Shown here: one piece after another, positions 7,119-16,282 of the stretch | Layout of the letters: every line of letters starts with the position of its first letter | Position numbering within the stretch: position 1 is the first letter of the stretch | Assembly (NCBI RefSeq): GCF_028473145.1 | Contig: NZ_CP092370.1 | Coordinates: 1,488,001 to 1,552,000 of the forward strand | Direction: 5' to 3' | From: Flavobacterium sp. CBA20B-1 | Lineage (GTDB): Bacteria; Bacteroidota; Bacteroidia; Flavobacteriales; Flavobacteriaceae | DNA length: 64,000 nucleotides | Notes under the pieces: model-generated | The model's database searches: none | The model's input: the letters and a program-made list of their open reading frames with translations, nothing else | Told to the model about the DNA's origin: nothing | Program-made: the position numbers and the translations under genes

Positions 7119-9860
7119 TAATTCTATTTTAAAACGCATTTTTCCGTTGAACGAAACCGGATATTCTTTTGAACTTTCTATCAAATATTTCTCTTCGAAT
7201 TTAGGAAATGCTTGTTGCGAAATCGATTCGGTGTGCCCCAACATATTCCATAATTCTTCCGCAATGTGCGGTGCATAAGGTGAAATCACGATTGCCAAAG
7301 GTTCTAAAATAGCTCGATGGTGGCATTTTTGCTGTTGCAGTTCGTTTACACAAATCATAAACTGAGAAACCGATGTATTGAAAGAGAAGTTCTCGATGTC
7401 TTCGGTTACTTTTTTAATGGTTTTGTGTAACGATTTGTACATTTCAGCCGTTGGTTCGTCGTTGGTGACGATCAATCCGTTATCGTCTGCATACAAACGC
7501 CATAATTTTTTAAGGAAACCAAATACACCTGTAATTCCTGCGGTATTCCAAGGTTTTGACTGTTCTAACGGACCTAAAAACATTTCGTACAAACGCAAGG
7601 TATCTGCACCGTATTCTTCGCAAATATCGTCTGGGTTTACTACGTTGTACCAACGCTTAGACATTTTTTCAACTTCACGCCCAACATAGTACTTTCCGTT
7701 CTCTAATATAAACTCTGCTTCTTTGAACTCAGGAATCCAATTCCTTAATCCTTCAATATCAATTTCATCCGAAGCATTTACTAAATTTACATCAACTCGT
7801 ATTTCTTCAACCTCATAATCGTTTTTAAGATTTTTAGTAACGTATTTATTTGTGCCAGAAACTCTGTAAACAATTGCACTCATTCCCAAAATCATTCCTT
7901 GGTTGATTAATTTTTGGAACGGTTCTTCAGTTGGAACCAAGCCTCTGTCTTTTAAAAACTTATTCCAAAAACGTGCATACAATAAATGTCCGGTTGCGTG
8001 TTCGCTTCCGCCAATGTATAAATCTACATTTTGCCAGTAATCAATCGCTTCTTTCGATGCCATTTCGTTATCATTATCAGCATCCATATAGCGCAACCAA
8101 TACCACGAAGAACCTGCCCAACCCGGCATAGTGTTTAATTCTAAAGGAAATATCGTTTCATTATTGATTTTGGTTGTTGCTACAACTTTATTATTTTCGG
8201 TATCCCAAGCCCAATTCGTCGCGTTACCTAATGGAGGCTGTCCGTCTTCGGTGGGTAAGTATTTCTCCACTTCAGGTAATTCAATCGGCAAATATTTTGG
8301 ATCGATCATTTTAGGCAATCCGTTCACGTAATAAACCGGGAAAGGCTCGCCCCAATAACGCTGACGCGAAAAAACAGCATCGCGCAAACGGTAATTTACT
8401 TTGGCTTTCCCCTGCCCTATTTCTTCTAATACTTCAATCACTTTTTTAGTCGCTGCTTTGTAATCCATTCCATTTAAAAAATCGGAATTCATCAATTCAA
8501 AACCGCTCTTTTCGGTATAAGCTTCTTCAGAAATATCTTTATTAAAAATATTGATGATTTCGGGCATTCCGTTTTGCCCAGCAAAGTGTTTTGCAAACGC
8601 ATAATCGCGCTCATCGCCACAAGGAACTGCCATCACCGCACCCGTTCCGTAACCTGCCAACACATAATCGCCAATCCAGATTGCCACCGGTTTTTTGGTA
8701 AAAGGATGTTCAGCATACGCACCGGTAAACACACCCGAAATGGTTTTAACATCAGCCATACGCTCCCGTTCGGAACGTTTTGAAGTTGCTTCGATATACG
8801 CATCAACCGCCGCTTTTTGTTCAGGAGTTGTGATTGCTGCAACCAATTCGTGTTCGGGAGCCAACGTCATGAAATTTACTCCGAAAATAGTATCAGGACG
8901 AGTTGTGAAAACCTCTATAAAGTTTTCTTGGTTTAAAGTTTCAGGTTTAAAGTTATCAGTAGAACTTTCAAACTTTGAACTTAAAACTTTAAACGTTACA
9001 GACGCACCCACCGATTTTCCAATCCAATTGCGTTGTGCTTCTTTGATCGATTCGCTCCAATCAATGGTTTCTAAACCTTGTAACAAACGCTCTGCATAAG
9101 CAGAAATACGCATGCTCCACTGGGTCATTTTTTTACGAATCACCGGATGCCCGCCACGTTCTGAAACACCGTTTACAATTTCATCATTCGCCAAAACCGT
9201 TCCCAATGCCGGACACCAGTTCACTTCGGTTTCAGCCAAATAGGTCAATCTATATTTCAATAAGATGCGTTCCTGATCATCATTAGAAAAAGTATTCCAT
9301 TGATCGGCAGAAAAAAAGTCGATATTTTCATCGGACACCGCATTTACATTTGCATTTCCTTCTTTAGAAAACAAATCGATCAATGTGCAGATACTTTCCG
9401 CCTTATCGGTAGTTTTATTGTACCACGAATTAAACAACTGAATGAAAATTCGCTGTGTGTGCTTGTAATATTCCGAATTTGATGTACGCACTTCACGGCT
9501 CCAATCAAATGAAAAACCAATTTTATCTAATTGTTCGCGGTAACGTTTAATATTTGTTTCGGTAGTAACCGCCGGGTGTTGCCCGGTTTGAATGGCGTAT
9601 TGTTCTGCCGGCAAACCAAACGAGTCGTATCCTTGTGGATGCAACACATTGAAGCCTTGATGGCGTTTGTAGCGTGCATAAATATCAGAGGCAATGTATC
9701 CAAGTGGATGCCCCACGTGTAACCCCGCACCTGATGGATAAGGAAACATATCTAACACATAATATTTTGGTTTATCGGAATGATTACTTGCTTTAAAAGT
9801 ATTGTTTTCACTCCAATATTGCTGCCATTTAGCTTCTATTTCGTTTGGATTGTATTTCAT
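6987..9860 (-). CDS. leuS: leucine-tRNA ligase
   Basis: LeuS charges tRNA-Leu with leucine in the cytoplasm. The 957-residue product shows the class I HIGH motif as HVGH in FPYPSGAGLHVGHPLGY (about residues 39-55), the editing domain in the middle (TTRPDTIFGV; GTGAVMAVPCGDERD) and the KMSKS motif as KMSKR near residue 735. An anticodon-binding domain and the C-terminal tail PGKIINLVG follow. At 957 residues it is slightly long, with a charged insertion just before KMSKR. The last 44 codons are duplicated beyond the following gene, so the present end of leuS probably came in with the DUF262 cassette. The start at 9860 gives the standard N-terminus MKYNPNEIEAKWQQYW. Confidence 0.97.
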   Translation of the reverse strand: MKYNPNEIEAKWQQYWSENNTFKASNHSDKPKYYVLDMFPYPSGAGLHVGHPLGYIASDIYARYKRHQGFNVLHPQGYDSFGLPAEQYAIQTGQHPAVTTETNIKRYREQLDKIGFSFDWSREVRTSNSEYYKHTQRIFIQLFNSWYNKTTDKAESICTLIDLFSKEGNANVNAVSDENIDFFSADQWNTFSNDDQERILLKYRLTYLAETEVNWCPALGTVLANDEIVNGVSERGGHPVIRKKMTQWSMRISAYAERLLQGLETIDWSESIKEAQRNWIGKSVGASVTFKVLSSKFESSTDNFKPETLNQENFIEVFTTRPDTIFGVNFMTLAPEHELVAAITTPEQKAAVDAYIEATSKRSERERMADVKTISGVFTGAYAEHPFTKKPVAIWIGDYVLAGYGTGAVMAVPCGDERDYAFAKHFAGQNGMPEIINIFNKDISEEAYTEKSGFELMNSDFLNGMDYKAATKKVIEVLEEIGQGKAKVNYRLRDAVFSRQRYWGEPFPVYYVNGLPKMIDPKYLPIELPEVEKYLPTEDGQPPLGNATNWAWDTENNKVVATTKINNETIFPLELNTMPGWAGSSWYWLRYMDADNDNEMASKEAIDYWQNVDLYIGGSEHATGHLLYARFWNKFLKDRGLVPTEEPFQKLINQGMILGMSAIVYRVSGTNKYVTKNLKNDYEVEEIRVDVNLVNASDEIDIEGLRNWIPEFKEAEFILENGKYYVGREVEKMSKRWYNVVNPDDICEEYGADTLRLYEMFLGPLEQSKPWNTAGITGVFGFLKKLWRLYADDNGLIVTNDEPTAEMYKSLHKTIKKVTEDIENFSFNTSVSQFMICVNELQQQKCHHRAILEPLAIVISPYAPHIAEELWNMLGHTESISQQAFPKFEEKYLIESSKEYPVSFNGKMRFKIELPLDLTAAQIEEIIMNDERTQAQLQGKTPKKVIIVPGKIINLVG

Positions 9861-10016
9861 TTGTAAGCGATGTTTTTTAACGGATACAAAATTACTTTAA
9901 TTTATTAACATAACTAAATTTTTGTTGAGCAACCCTAAAAGTATATTCTTGAAGTCTTAAAAGTGAATTAAATATTTAAAAAAAATCACCCTAAAAAGTA
10001 CACTAATAAAAAAAAC

Positions 10017-10048
10017 TTGTTTATTTTTAGAGAAAAAATATATTTTTG
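10017..10048 (+). promoter_or_regulatory. promoter of the 93-residue gene
   Basis: A TTG at 10017-10019 and TATTTTTG at 10041-10048 are 21 bases apart, a close fit to the Bacteroidota -33/-7 promoter, about 40 bases before the ATG at 10090. The rest of the 229-base gap between the divergent leuS and this gene is AT-rich with nothing else I recognise. Confidence 0.65.
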
Positions 10049-10089
10049 CTTTTATAAAACAGAAACAACAACAGAAATAACAAACAATT

Positions 10090-10371
10090 ATGACAACAAC
10101 ATTCAAATCGATAGCGAAAGAAGATATAGCACATTTAGTTTTTTCATCAAATGATGTATTGACCGATCCGCAAGAAATTTTTCAACGCAAACAAGACTTG
10201 GAAAAGGCAATGGCTATGGGAAATACCGATCAGGTAAAGATTGAGATTTTCTTTGAAGACGACAAAGAGCAATTGGTAACCAACACGACTGTTTGGGCGG
10301 TTACTCCCGAACATTTAGTACTTAAAAAAGGTGTTACCATTCCGGTAAACAGAATTTACAGAATTATTTAA
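10090..10371 (+). CDS. small conserved cytoplasmic protein, function unknown
   Basis: This 93-residue soluble protein has no signal peptide or membrane segment. It begins MTTTFKSIAKEDIAHLVFSSND and ends in a strand-rich part, VWAVTPEHLVLKKGVTIPVNRIYRII. I recognise it as a type of short conserved Bacteroidota protein but do not know its function. It has its own good promoter and a strong terminator, so it is a monocistronic unit and probably well expressed. The Glu/Asp-rich middle and beta-rich end suggest a small SH3- or OB-like fold, which is only an impression. Confidence 0.7.
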   Translation: MTTTFKSIAKEDIAHLVFSSNDVLTDPQEIFQRKQDLEKAMAMGNTDQVKIEIFFEDDKEQLVTNTTVWAVTPEHLVLKKGVTIPVNRIYRII

Positions 10372-10376
10372 CTTCT

Positions 10377-10404
10377 AAAATCGATGCGTGTCATCGATTT
10401 TTTT
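10377..10404 (+). terminator. terminator after the 93-residue gene
   Basis: The stem AAAATCGATG / CATCGATTTT with loop CGTGT is followed by a T-run. Confidence 0.85.
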
Positions 10405-10497
10405 ATTCACAAAAATGGTTTTATAGGTATTAACATAATTTTAGGTAGCTTTATATTTAAATAGTTTGTTATCTTTACCCATTAAAAAATAAAGTTT

Positions 10498-11376
10498 ATG
10501 GCTACAGCGTACGAAAGATATCAAAAGAGAAGGCTAGTATCGTCTTATTTTTCGGTTATTTTAAGTATTTTTTTAGTATTGTTCTTGTTGGGTTCACTGG
10601 GAATGTTTGTGATTAATTATGAAAAAATATCCAATAATTTCAAAGAAAACATCCCCATGTCTATCTATTTTAAAGAAGATGTGAATGAAGAACAATTGGC
10701 AGCCTATCAAACAGAACTCGATTCTCAAAAATTTATTAAAGACCTCACTTTTGTTCATAAAGATTCTGCTGCAAATGCACACCAAAAAACAATCGGTGAA
10801 GATTTTGTAAAATTCTTAGGATTCAATCCGTTGCAACACTCGTTTGATTTGCATTTTAATGGTGCTTATGTAGAAAAAGATTCTATCAAAAACATTGAAA
10901 TTGGTATTAAAGAAAATCCTTTGGTGGACGAAGTGGTGTATGATGCACAATTGGTCGATTTAGTAAATAAAAACATCCGTACGATTAGTTTTTGGGTGTT
11001 AATAATCAGTGGTGTATTTGCTTTTATATCTATTTTATTGATAAACAGTTCGTTGCGATTATCAATTTATTCTAAACGATTCATTATAAAAACCATGCAA
11101 ATGGTGGGTGCAACAAAAGCATTCATTCGTAAACCTTTTATTTGGACCAGCGTAAAATTGGGAATGATTGGATCTGTATTGGCAATTATCGGTATTTTAG
11201 CCCTTACTGCTTATGCCGATAAAAAACTGCCAACTTTAGGTTTAATGGCCGACGCGCAATCTATTGTATTGGTTTGTGGCGCTGTTTTTATTGTAGGAAT
11301 TATCATCACCTATATCAGTACCTACTTTGCAACCCAACGCTTTTTGAATTTAAAATCAGACGATTTATACCTATAA
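10498..11376 (+). CDS. ftsX: cell division protein FtsX
   Basis: FtsX is the membrane half of the FtsEX ABC-type complex that activates peptidoglycan hydrolases at the septum. The 292-residue product has the expected plan: an N-terminal membrane segment (about residues 21-41), a periplasmic loop (about 45-165) and three C-terminal membrane segments (about 170, 220 and 260), ending with the cytoplasmic tail RFLNLKSDDLYL. The motif MVGATKAFIRKPF before the third segment is typical. ftsE is not next to it, as is common in this phylum. The DUF3098 gene follows after three bases and uppP and truB are then tightly packed, so the four form one operon. A TATCTTTA box at 10470-10477 is a candidate -7 element. 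Confidence 0.92.
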   Translation: MATAYERYQKRRLVSSYFSVILSIFLVLFLLGSLGMFVINYEKISNNFKENIPMSIYFKEDVNEEQLAAYQTELDSQKFIKDLTFVHKDSAANAHQKTIGEDFVKFLGFNPLQHSFDLHFNGAYVEKDSIKNIEIGIKENPLVDEVVYDAQLVDLVNKNIRTISFWVLIISGVFAFISILLINSSLRLSIYSKRFIIKTMQMVGATKAFIRKPFIWTSVKLGMIGSVLAIIGILALTAYADKKLPTLGLMADAQSIVLVCGAVFIVGIIITYISTYFATQRFLNLKSDDLYL

Positions 11377-11379
11377 CTT

Positions 11380-11631
11380 ATGGAACATACTACTGAAAAA
11401 CCATTTTTATTTGGCAAACAAAATTATATTGTATTATTGGCCGGTGTAGCAGTAATTGCATTGGGATTTTTATTAATGGCAGGAGGAAACAGCGATGATC
11501 CCAACGTTTTTAATGAAGCGGTGTTTAGCTCTCGAAGAATTCATTTAGCGCCAGCCGTAATATTTATTGGTTTTGGAATTTGTATTTATTCGATATTCAA
11601 AAAGCCATCAAAAAAATCAAAAAACTTTTAA
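11380..11631 (+). CDS. DUF3098 family small membrane protein
   Basis: The 83-residue protein has two membrane segments (about residues 16-35 and 58-76) separated by a short polar loop containing NSDDPNVFNEAVFSSRRI, the hallmark of DUF3098. Its place between ftsX and uppP is conserved in Bacteroidota, which hints at a cell-envelope or division role, but no activity is known. Its stop codon abuts the uppP start directly. Confidence 0.85.
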   Translation: MEHTTEKPFLFGKQNYIVLLAGVAVIALGFLLMAGGNSDDPNVFNEAVFSSRRIHLAPAVIFIGFGICIYSIFKKPSKKSKNF

Positions 11632-12447
11632 ATGGATTTATTACAAGCCATTATCATTGCAATTATTGAAGGATTAACCGAATATTTGCCTATATCATCT
11701 ACCGCCCACATGGGTTTCACCGCAGCTCTTCTAGGAATGGAAGAGTCTGAATTTTTAAAAATGTTTCAAGTTTCGATTCAATTCGGAGCCATTTTAGCAG
11801 TGGTGGTGCTGTATTGGAGAAAATTTTTCGATTTTAGCAACCTTAATTTTTTCTACAAATTAGCTTTTGCAATTATTCCTGCTTTGGGATTAGGTTATTT
11901 GTTAGATGAAAAAATAGAAGCTGTTTTGGGCAACCAAATTGCCATTTCAACCGTTTTAGTTTTAGGTGGAGTGGTTCTGATTTTTGTAGATCGCTGGTTT
12001 AAATCACCAAAAATTCACAACGAAAAAGAAATCACTTTTAAAACCGCAATCACCATTGGTTTTTGGCAATGCTTGGCAATGATGCCCGGAACATCACGCT
12101 CGGCAGCATCAATTATTGGTGGAATGACGCAAGGTTTAAGCAGAAAAGCAGCTGCAGAATTTTCGTTCTTTTTGGCTGTTCCCACCATGTTGGCCGTAAC
12201 GGTTTATTCCATCTTTGTAAAAACTTGGGGCAAAGGAACGGCTGCTGAAATGAAAGGTTACGAAATGATTTTGCAAGATCAAAACCACATTAATTTGTTC
12301 TTAATAGGCAATGTGGTGGCATTTATCACCGCTTTGATTGCTGTGAAAACATTTATTGCGGTGCTTACCAAATATGGTTTTAAGTTTTGGGGTTGGTACC
12401 GAATTGTTATTGGTATTGTATTGTTAATTTATTTCTACACCAAATAA
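11632..12447 (+). CDS. uppP: undecaprenyl-diphosphate phosphatase
   Basis: UppP (BacA) removes one phosphate from undecaprenyl diphosphate to recycle the lipid carrier for peptidoglycan and surface polymers. The 271-residue polytopic protein shows the two family signatures: EGLTEYLPISSTAH near the N-terminus (residues about 13-27, with catalytic Glu and the PISS/TAH residues) and MPGTSRSAASIIGG in the middle (about residues 150-164). About eight hydrophobic segments are visible. It starts on the base after the DUF3098 stop and its own stop shares a base with the truB start. Confidence 0.96.
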   Translation: MDLLQAIIIAIIEGLTEYLPISSTAHMGFTAALLGMEESEFLKMFQVSIQFGAILAVVVLYWRKFFDFSNLNFFYKLAFAIIPALGLGYLLDEKIEAVLGNQIAISTVLVLGGVVLIFVDRWFKSPKIHNEKEITFKTAITIGFWQCLAMMPGTSRSAASIIGGMTQGLSRKAAAEFSFFLAVPTMLAVTVYSIFVKTWGKGTAAEMKGYEMILQDQNHINLFLIGNVVAFITALIAVKTFIAVLTKYGFKFWGWYRIVIGIVLLIYFYTK

Positions 12448-13166
12448 TGCAGCATTTAACAAAAGAAGATTTTCTAGAAGGACAGGTTTTGTTGATTGAT
12501 AAACCGCTCACATGGAGTTCTTTTCAGGCAGTAAATAAGATAAAATACACCTTGATTAAAAATGTGGATCTGCCTAAAAAATTCAAAATAGGTCATGCAG
12601 GCACGCTGGATCCTTTAGCATCGGGACTTTTGATTATCTGTACCGGAAAATTCACTAAACGAATTGCGGAATTGCAAGGGCAAATTAAAGAATATACCGG
12701 AACCATTACCGTTGGTGCAACTACACCTTCGTACGATTTAGAAACCGAGATTAATCAACATTTCCCAATTGATCATATATCAAACGAATTAATAGAAGAA
12801 ACCAGAAAACAGTTTATTGGAACAATTGAACAGTTCCCTCCTATTTTCTCGGCATTAAAGAAAGATGGCAAACGTTTGTACGAACATGCTCGTGCAGGCG
12901 AAGAAGTGGAGATTCAATCGAGAAAAATTGAAATTACCGAGTTTGAAATCACACGTGTTGCCTTACCCGAAATTGATTTTAGAGTGGTTTGTAGCAAAGG
13001 AACATATATTCGTTCGTTAGCTTTTGATTTTGGAAAAGCTTTAAATTCGGGCGGTCATTTAACTGCTTTGCGAAGAACCAAAATAGGCGATTTTTCTGTT
13101 GCGGACGCCATTGAACCTTTAGCCTTTGAAAAAATATACAACCCAAATTTTAAAGAAGCCGAATAA
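12447..13166 (+). CDS. truB: tRNA pseudouridine-55 synthase TruB
   Basis: TruB makes the universal pseudouridine 55 in the T-loop of tRNAs. I start at the ATG at 12447, which overlaps the uppP stop as TAATG and gives the standard N-terminus ending in LLIDKPLTWSSFQAVN; the frame is open further upstream inside uppP but that part is unrelated. The catalytic motif GHAGTLDPLASGLL holds the essential Asp (about residue 55), and the KGTYIRSLAFDFG and ALRRTKIGDFSV motifs follow. The 239-residue length matches the short, PUA-less form seen in this phylum. Confidence 0.95.
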   Translation: MQHLTKEDFLEGQVLLIDKPLTWSSFQAVNKIKYTLIKNVDLPKKFKIGHAGTLDPLASGLLIICTGKFTKRIAELQGQIKEYTGTITVGATTPSYDLETEINQHFPIDHISNELIEETRKQFIGTIEQFPPIFSALKKDGKRLYEHARAGEEVEIQSRKIEITEFEITRVALPEIDFRVVCSKGTYIRSLAFDFGKALNSGGHLTALRRTKIGDFSVADAIEPLAFEKIYNPNFKEAE

Positions 13167-13179
13167 GCTTCTTTTTTTG
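13152..13179 (+). terminator. terminator overlapping the truB stop
   Basis: The stem AAAGAAGC / GCTTCTTT with a following T-run spans the last truB codons. It ends the ftsX-uppP-truB operon just before the next gene, which may therefore depend on read-through or a promoter within truB. Confidence 0.7.
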
Positions 13180-13182
13180 CTT

Positions 13183-13800
13183 ATGAGAAACACAATCTTT
13201 TTTTTCCTTTTTTCCATATCCATTTTCGCTCAAAAAACCGAATTGTGGAGTGGTGATTTGTTGTTTATCAACATCAATTGTGGCGGTATGTGCGATGCCA
13301 TTAATGCAGTTACAAACGGTTACAAAAACAACGATTTTAACCACATGGGTTTGGTAGTTACAACAGCAAAAAATGAATATTATGTGTACGAAGCCATTGG
13401 CAGTGCCGTGGTAAAAACGCCGCTTAAAGATTTTTTAGCTTACACAAAAAAGCCGGTTTATGTGGGGCGTTTAAAGAAAAAATACCGCTATTATACTGCA
13501 AAAACCACCGAATTTTGCGAAGCACAATTAGGCGTTCCATACGATGATGATTTTTTGTACAATAACGGCAAATATTATTGTTCGGAATTGATTTATGACG
13601 CGTTTAAATTCGCCAATAACAACAAACCGTTTTTTAAATTATACCCAATGACTTACAAAGAACCAAAGTCCGAAAACTTTTTTCCTGTTTGGGTGGAACA
13701 TTTTGCAAAACGCGGCATAGAAATCCCCGAAGGAAAACCGGGCTGCAACCCGGGCGGAATGAGTCTTGATAAAAAAATAAGATTAAAAATTTTAAAGTAA
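13183..13800 (+). CDS. YiiX/YebB-like NlpC/P60-fold cysteine hydrolase, exported
   Basis: The 205-residue protein starts at the ATG at 13183 with a short signal peptide (FFFLFSISIFAQ); the frame runs back into truB without a better start. It has the permuted papain-like layout of YiiX/DUF830 proteins: an early GDLLFININCGG strand, the His in FNHMGLVV (about residue 50), and a late Cys in YYCSELIYDAF (about residue 127) as the probable nucleophile. Related enzymes act on amide or thioester bonds in peptidoglycan or lipids; the substrate here is unknown. Confidence 0.75.
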   Translation: MRNTIFFFLFSISIFAQKTELWSGDLLFININCGGMCDAINAVTNGYKNNDFNHMGLVVTTAKNEYYVYEAIGSAVVKTPLKDFLAYTKKPVYVGRLKKKYRYYTAKTTEFCEAQLGVPYDDDFLYNNGKYYCSELIYDAFKFANNNKPFFKLYPMTYKEPKSENFFPVWVEHFAKRGIEIPEGKPGCNPGGMSLDKKIRLKILK

Positions 13801-13903
13801 TATTTAACTGCAATTAGTTAAAAAACTGTTTTGTTTGTCAAACTCCTTTTTTTATCGATTGAAAAAACCGTAATTTTATAAGGAACAAGAAAATTATAAA
13901 GCT

Positions 13904-14662
13904 ATGAGTTTAGAAAAATTTAAATCGTTACACCACCAAAATCAACCCTTATTAATAGCCAATACGTGGGATGCTATTAGCAGTAAAGCAGCCGAAAAAG
14001 CCGGTTTTCAAATAATCGGAACATCCAGCCACGCCATTGCAAATATTTTAGGTTATGAAGACGGCGAGAATATTCCGTTTGAAGAAATGTTTTTTATGGT
14101 TGAAAAAATTGCGAAATCTACATCATTGTTGGTTTCTGCCGATTTTGAATCCGGATATTCAGATGATCCGCAACAGGTTGCTAAAAATGTTGAAAAATTG
14201 GTAGATGCAGGCGTTTTAGGAATCAATCTGGAAGATGGTTTAACTAACGGAAAAGATCGATCGTTAGGAGCTATTTCTATTTTAACTGATAAGATCAAAG
14301 CCATAAAATCGCATATACAATCAAAAGGAAAAGATATTTACATTAATGCGCGGATCGATACCTACACAACCAAACATCCCGATGCAATCAACGAAACTTT
14401 AAAACGCATTAAAGCTTATGAGAGTGCTGGTGCCGACGGATTTTTTATCCCTTTGATAAATACCGATGAAGATATTAAAGCAGTGTTACAAACTACGCAA
14501 TTGCCCTTAAACGTTTTTATGAAAGACGGATTAAAAACATACGAAGAGTTTGCTGAGTTAGGCGTACACAGAGTTAGTTACGGCAACGGAATTCATGCTA
14601 AAATAACCGAAGCTACAAACAAAGCTTTCGATGATTTAATGAAAACTAAATCCTTAAAATAA
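13904..14662 (+). CDS. isocitrate lyase/PEP mutase family enzyme
   Basis: The 252-residue protein has the phosphoenolpyruvate mutase/isocitrate lyase TIM-barrel signatures: ANTWDAISSKAAEKAGF near the N-terminus, SADFESGYSDDP (metal-binding Asp/Glu, about residues 85-96), INLEDG (about 115) and INARIDTY (about 146). The loop Cys of true isocitrate lyases (KKCGH) is absent. It therefore belongs to the PEP-mutase/oxaloacetate-hydrolase-like branch, which breaks or rearranges C-C or C-P bonds of small 2-oxo acids. The exact substrate cannot be told. It appears to be a single-gene unit. Confidence 0.85.
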   Translation: MSLEKFKSLHHQNQPLLIANTWDAISSKAAEKAGFQIIGTSSHAIANILGYEDGENIPFEEMFFMVEKIAKSTSLLVSADFESGYSDDPQQVAKNVEKLVDAGVLGINLEDGLTNGKDRSLGAISILTDKIKAIKSHIQSKGKDIYINARIDTYTTKHPDAINETLKRIKAYESAGADGFFIPLINTDEDIKAVLQTTQLPLNVFMKDGLKTYEEFAELGVHRVSYGNGIHAKITEATNKAFDDLMKTKSLK

Positions 14663-14732
14663 ATACAAATGCACAGGTTTTTTATTCAATTTTCAACATA
14701 ACTATCTGTGCAATTGTTGTAATAACGCACCG

Positions 14733-14767
14733 AAATCCTTAACCCAAAAAGTTAAGGATTTATTGTT
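14733..14767 (+). terminator. terminator-like hairpin after the PEP-mutase-family gene
   Basis: The stem AAATCCTTAAC / GTTAAGGATTT with an A-rich loop is followed by a weak T-rich stretch. Confidence 0.6.
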
Positions 14768-14847
14768 AAAAAAAAGTACAATAAAAAGCAACAAATGGTT
14801 AAATTCACTACTTTTATACCTTTAGAAGATTTAGCTAAAATTTGAGT

Positions 14848-15711
14848 ATGAGTTTTAATTATATAGAAATTGAGCGCGTAACAAAACTTACGAAAAAAGA
14901 GTTTATAGAGAACTATTATAAAAAACAAAAACCAGTTGTTATTACCAATCAAATTGAAGATTGGCCTGCATTTACCAAATGGAATTTAGATTTTATTAGA
15001 GAAATTGCCGGCGATAAAATAGTACCGCTTTATGACAGCAGAAAAACCGATTATACCAAAAAAGTAAACGAGCCCGATTTTAAAATGACAATGGCCGAAT
15101 ACATTGACATTCTTGAGAAAGGCCCAACCGATTTACGCATTTTCTTATACAATCTTATGAAAGATGCACCGCAGATGAAAGACGACATGCGTTGGCCCGA
15201 TTTAGGCTTACGTTTAATAAAAAGTTTGCCGTTGGTGTTTTTTGGTGGTGAAGATGCGAAGGTTTTTATGCATTATGATATTGATTTACCTAATATTTTC
15301 CATTTTCATTTCGATGGAAAAAAACAATGTGTATTAGTAGATCCAAAGGAAACAAAATACATGTACCGCTTGCCGTATTCGTGGATTTGTCATGAAGAAA
15401 TAGATTTTGACAATCCCGATTTTGAACGATTTCCGGCACTTAAAAAAGTGAATCCGTACATTACGCAATTGCAGCACGGCGAAATGTTGTACATGCCCGA
15501 AGGTTGGTGGCATTACATGAAATACCAAACACCAGGATTTTCGTTAAGTTTACGATCATTAGCAGGCAGACCAAAAAATTTATTTGCAGGTTTAAAAAAC
15601 GTAACATTCAACCGTTTATATGACAACTTTATGCGGAAACGCAAAGGCCAAGAATGGTTAGATTATAAAGATGCCGAAGCAATTAGACGGACGAATGCTA
15701 TACTGAAATAA
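14848..15711 (+). CDS. cupin-like JmjC-domain Fe(II)/2-oxoglutarate oxygenase
   Basis: The 287-residue protein resembles bacterial cupin_8/JmjC hydroxylases. The facial iron triad is intact: HYD in FMHYDIDLPNIFHFHFDG (about residue 137) and the distal His in EGWWHYMKY (about residue 216). The N-terminal part includes KKQKPVVITNQIEDWPAF, typical of the family. Known members hydroxylate protein side chains, for example ribosomal residues; the target here is unknown. I use the ATG at 14848 instead of the TTG two codons earlier. A TACCTTTA box at 14817-14824 is a likely -7 element. The stop codon is the first three bases of a repeat found again 571 bases downstream. Confidence 0.85.
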   Translation: MSFNYIEIERVTKLTKKEFIENYYKKQKPVVITNQIEDWPAFTKWNLDFIREIAGDKIVPLYDSRKTDYTKKVNEPDFKMTMAEYIDILEKGPTDLRIFLYNLMKDAPQMKDDMRWPDLGLRLIKSLPLVFFGGEDAKVFMHYDIDLPNIFHFHFDGKKQCVLVDPKETKYMYRLPYSWICHEEIDFDNPDFERFPALKKVNPYITQLQHGEMLYMPEGWWHYMKYQTPGFSLSLRSLAGRPKNLFAGLKNVTFNRLYDNFMRKRKGQEWLDYKDAEAIRRTNAILK

Positions 15712-15742
15712 ACAAAAACGCAGCTTAATTAGTTGCGTTTTA
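15709..15742 (+). repeat. direct repeat / terminator, copy 1
   Basis: This 34-base segment starts at the JmjC gene's stop codon and holds a hairpin with arms AAAACGCAGCT / AGTTGCGTTTT. It matches 16280-16313 at 33 of 34 positions; the one difference makes this stem imperfect (G-T pair). It probably ends the JmjC transcript. Confidence 0.85.
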
Positions 15743-15775
15743 ATTTTAAATATTTTTTTAATAGAAATATATTTA

Positions 15776-15783
15776 TATTTTTG
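15776..15783 (+). promoter_or_regulatory. -7 promoter box within the inserted segment
   Basis: TATTTTTG fits TAnnTTTG and is about 120 bases before the next gene, leaving a long leader that contains a six-codon open frame (ATG at 15817, MKKKMV). Confidence 0.45.
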
Positions 15784-15904
15784 ATTAAAATAAAACAAAA
15801 TTATCTTATTTTAGAAATGAAGAAGAAAATGGTTTAATCCACAAATAGCTAAATCAGAAACTTCTACATTAAAGAATAATTTATTATTTAAAACAAGCTA
15901 AAAC

Positions 15905-16282
15905 ATGAGCTTCACACAATATTTAAAAGATAAATCAACTTTTTTAGTTATCTGGTTTTCAATACATGCTTTTGCTTTTTTTGTGAACTTTTTTAAAATC
16001 AATGGTCAAATTTTAAAAACCCCAAACGGAAGTGATTTTATAGGTGGTGGATATACCTACAAGACTACAAACTTATTCACTTCAGCCAATAAACATTATA
16101 GTTCTTCAAATCATAATTACACATCTGATTTTTGGCCTTTTGTAAATTTTTTTGGAAAAAGTAGTGATAATGGATTCAGAGGTTTCTTTAATAATTATAA
16201 TTTACCAGAATTTATATTTTATTCAACTGTAATATTTATTATACTTTTTTTTAGATATAAAGCAATGAATAAAAAACGTTAA
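15905..16282 (+). CDS. small membrane protein of unknown function (cassette cargo)
   Basis: The 125-residue protein has two probable membrane segments, one near the N-terminus (about residues 12-31, FLVIWFSIHAFAFFVNFF) and one near the C-terminus (about 100-118, FIFYSTVIFIILFF). Between them is a Ser/Asn/Tyr/Phe/Gly-rich loop of about 70 residues, and the chain ends in KKR. I do not recognise it. The gene lies between two near-identical copies of a terminator and is very AT-rich, so it looks like an inserted single-gene cassette. Its stop codon is provided by the second repeat copy. Confidence 0.6.
   Translation: MSFTQYLKDKSTFLVIWFSIHAFAFFVNFFKINGQILKTPNGSDFIGGGYTYKTTNLFTSANKHYSSSNHNYTSDFWPFVNFFGKSSDNGFRGFFNNYNLPEFIFYSTVIFIILFFRYKAMNKKR

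Noticed and set aside
8695..9099. 134-residue plus-strand ORF inside leuS
   Set aside because: It is a shadow of the leuS coding frame; composition follows leuS codon pattern.
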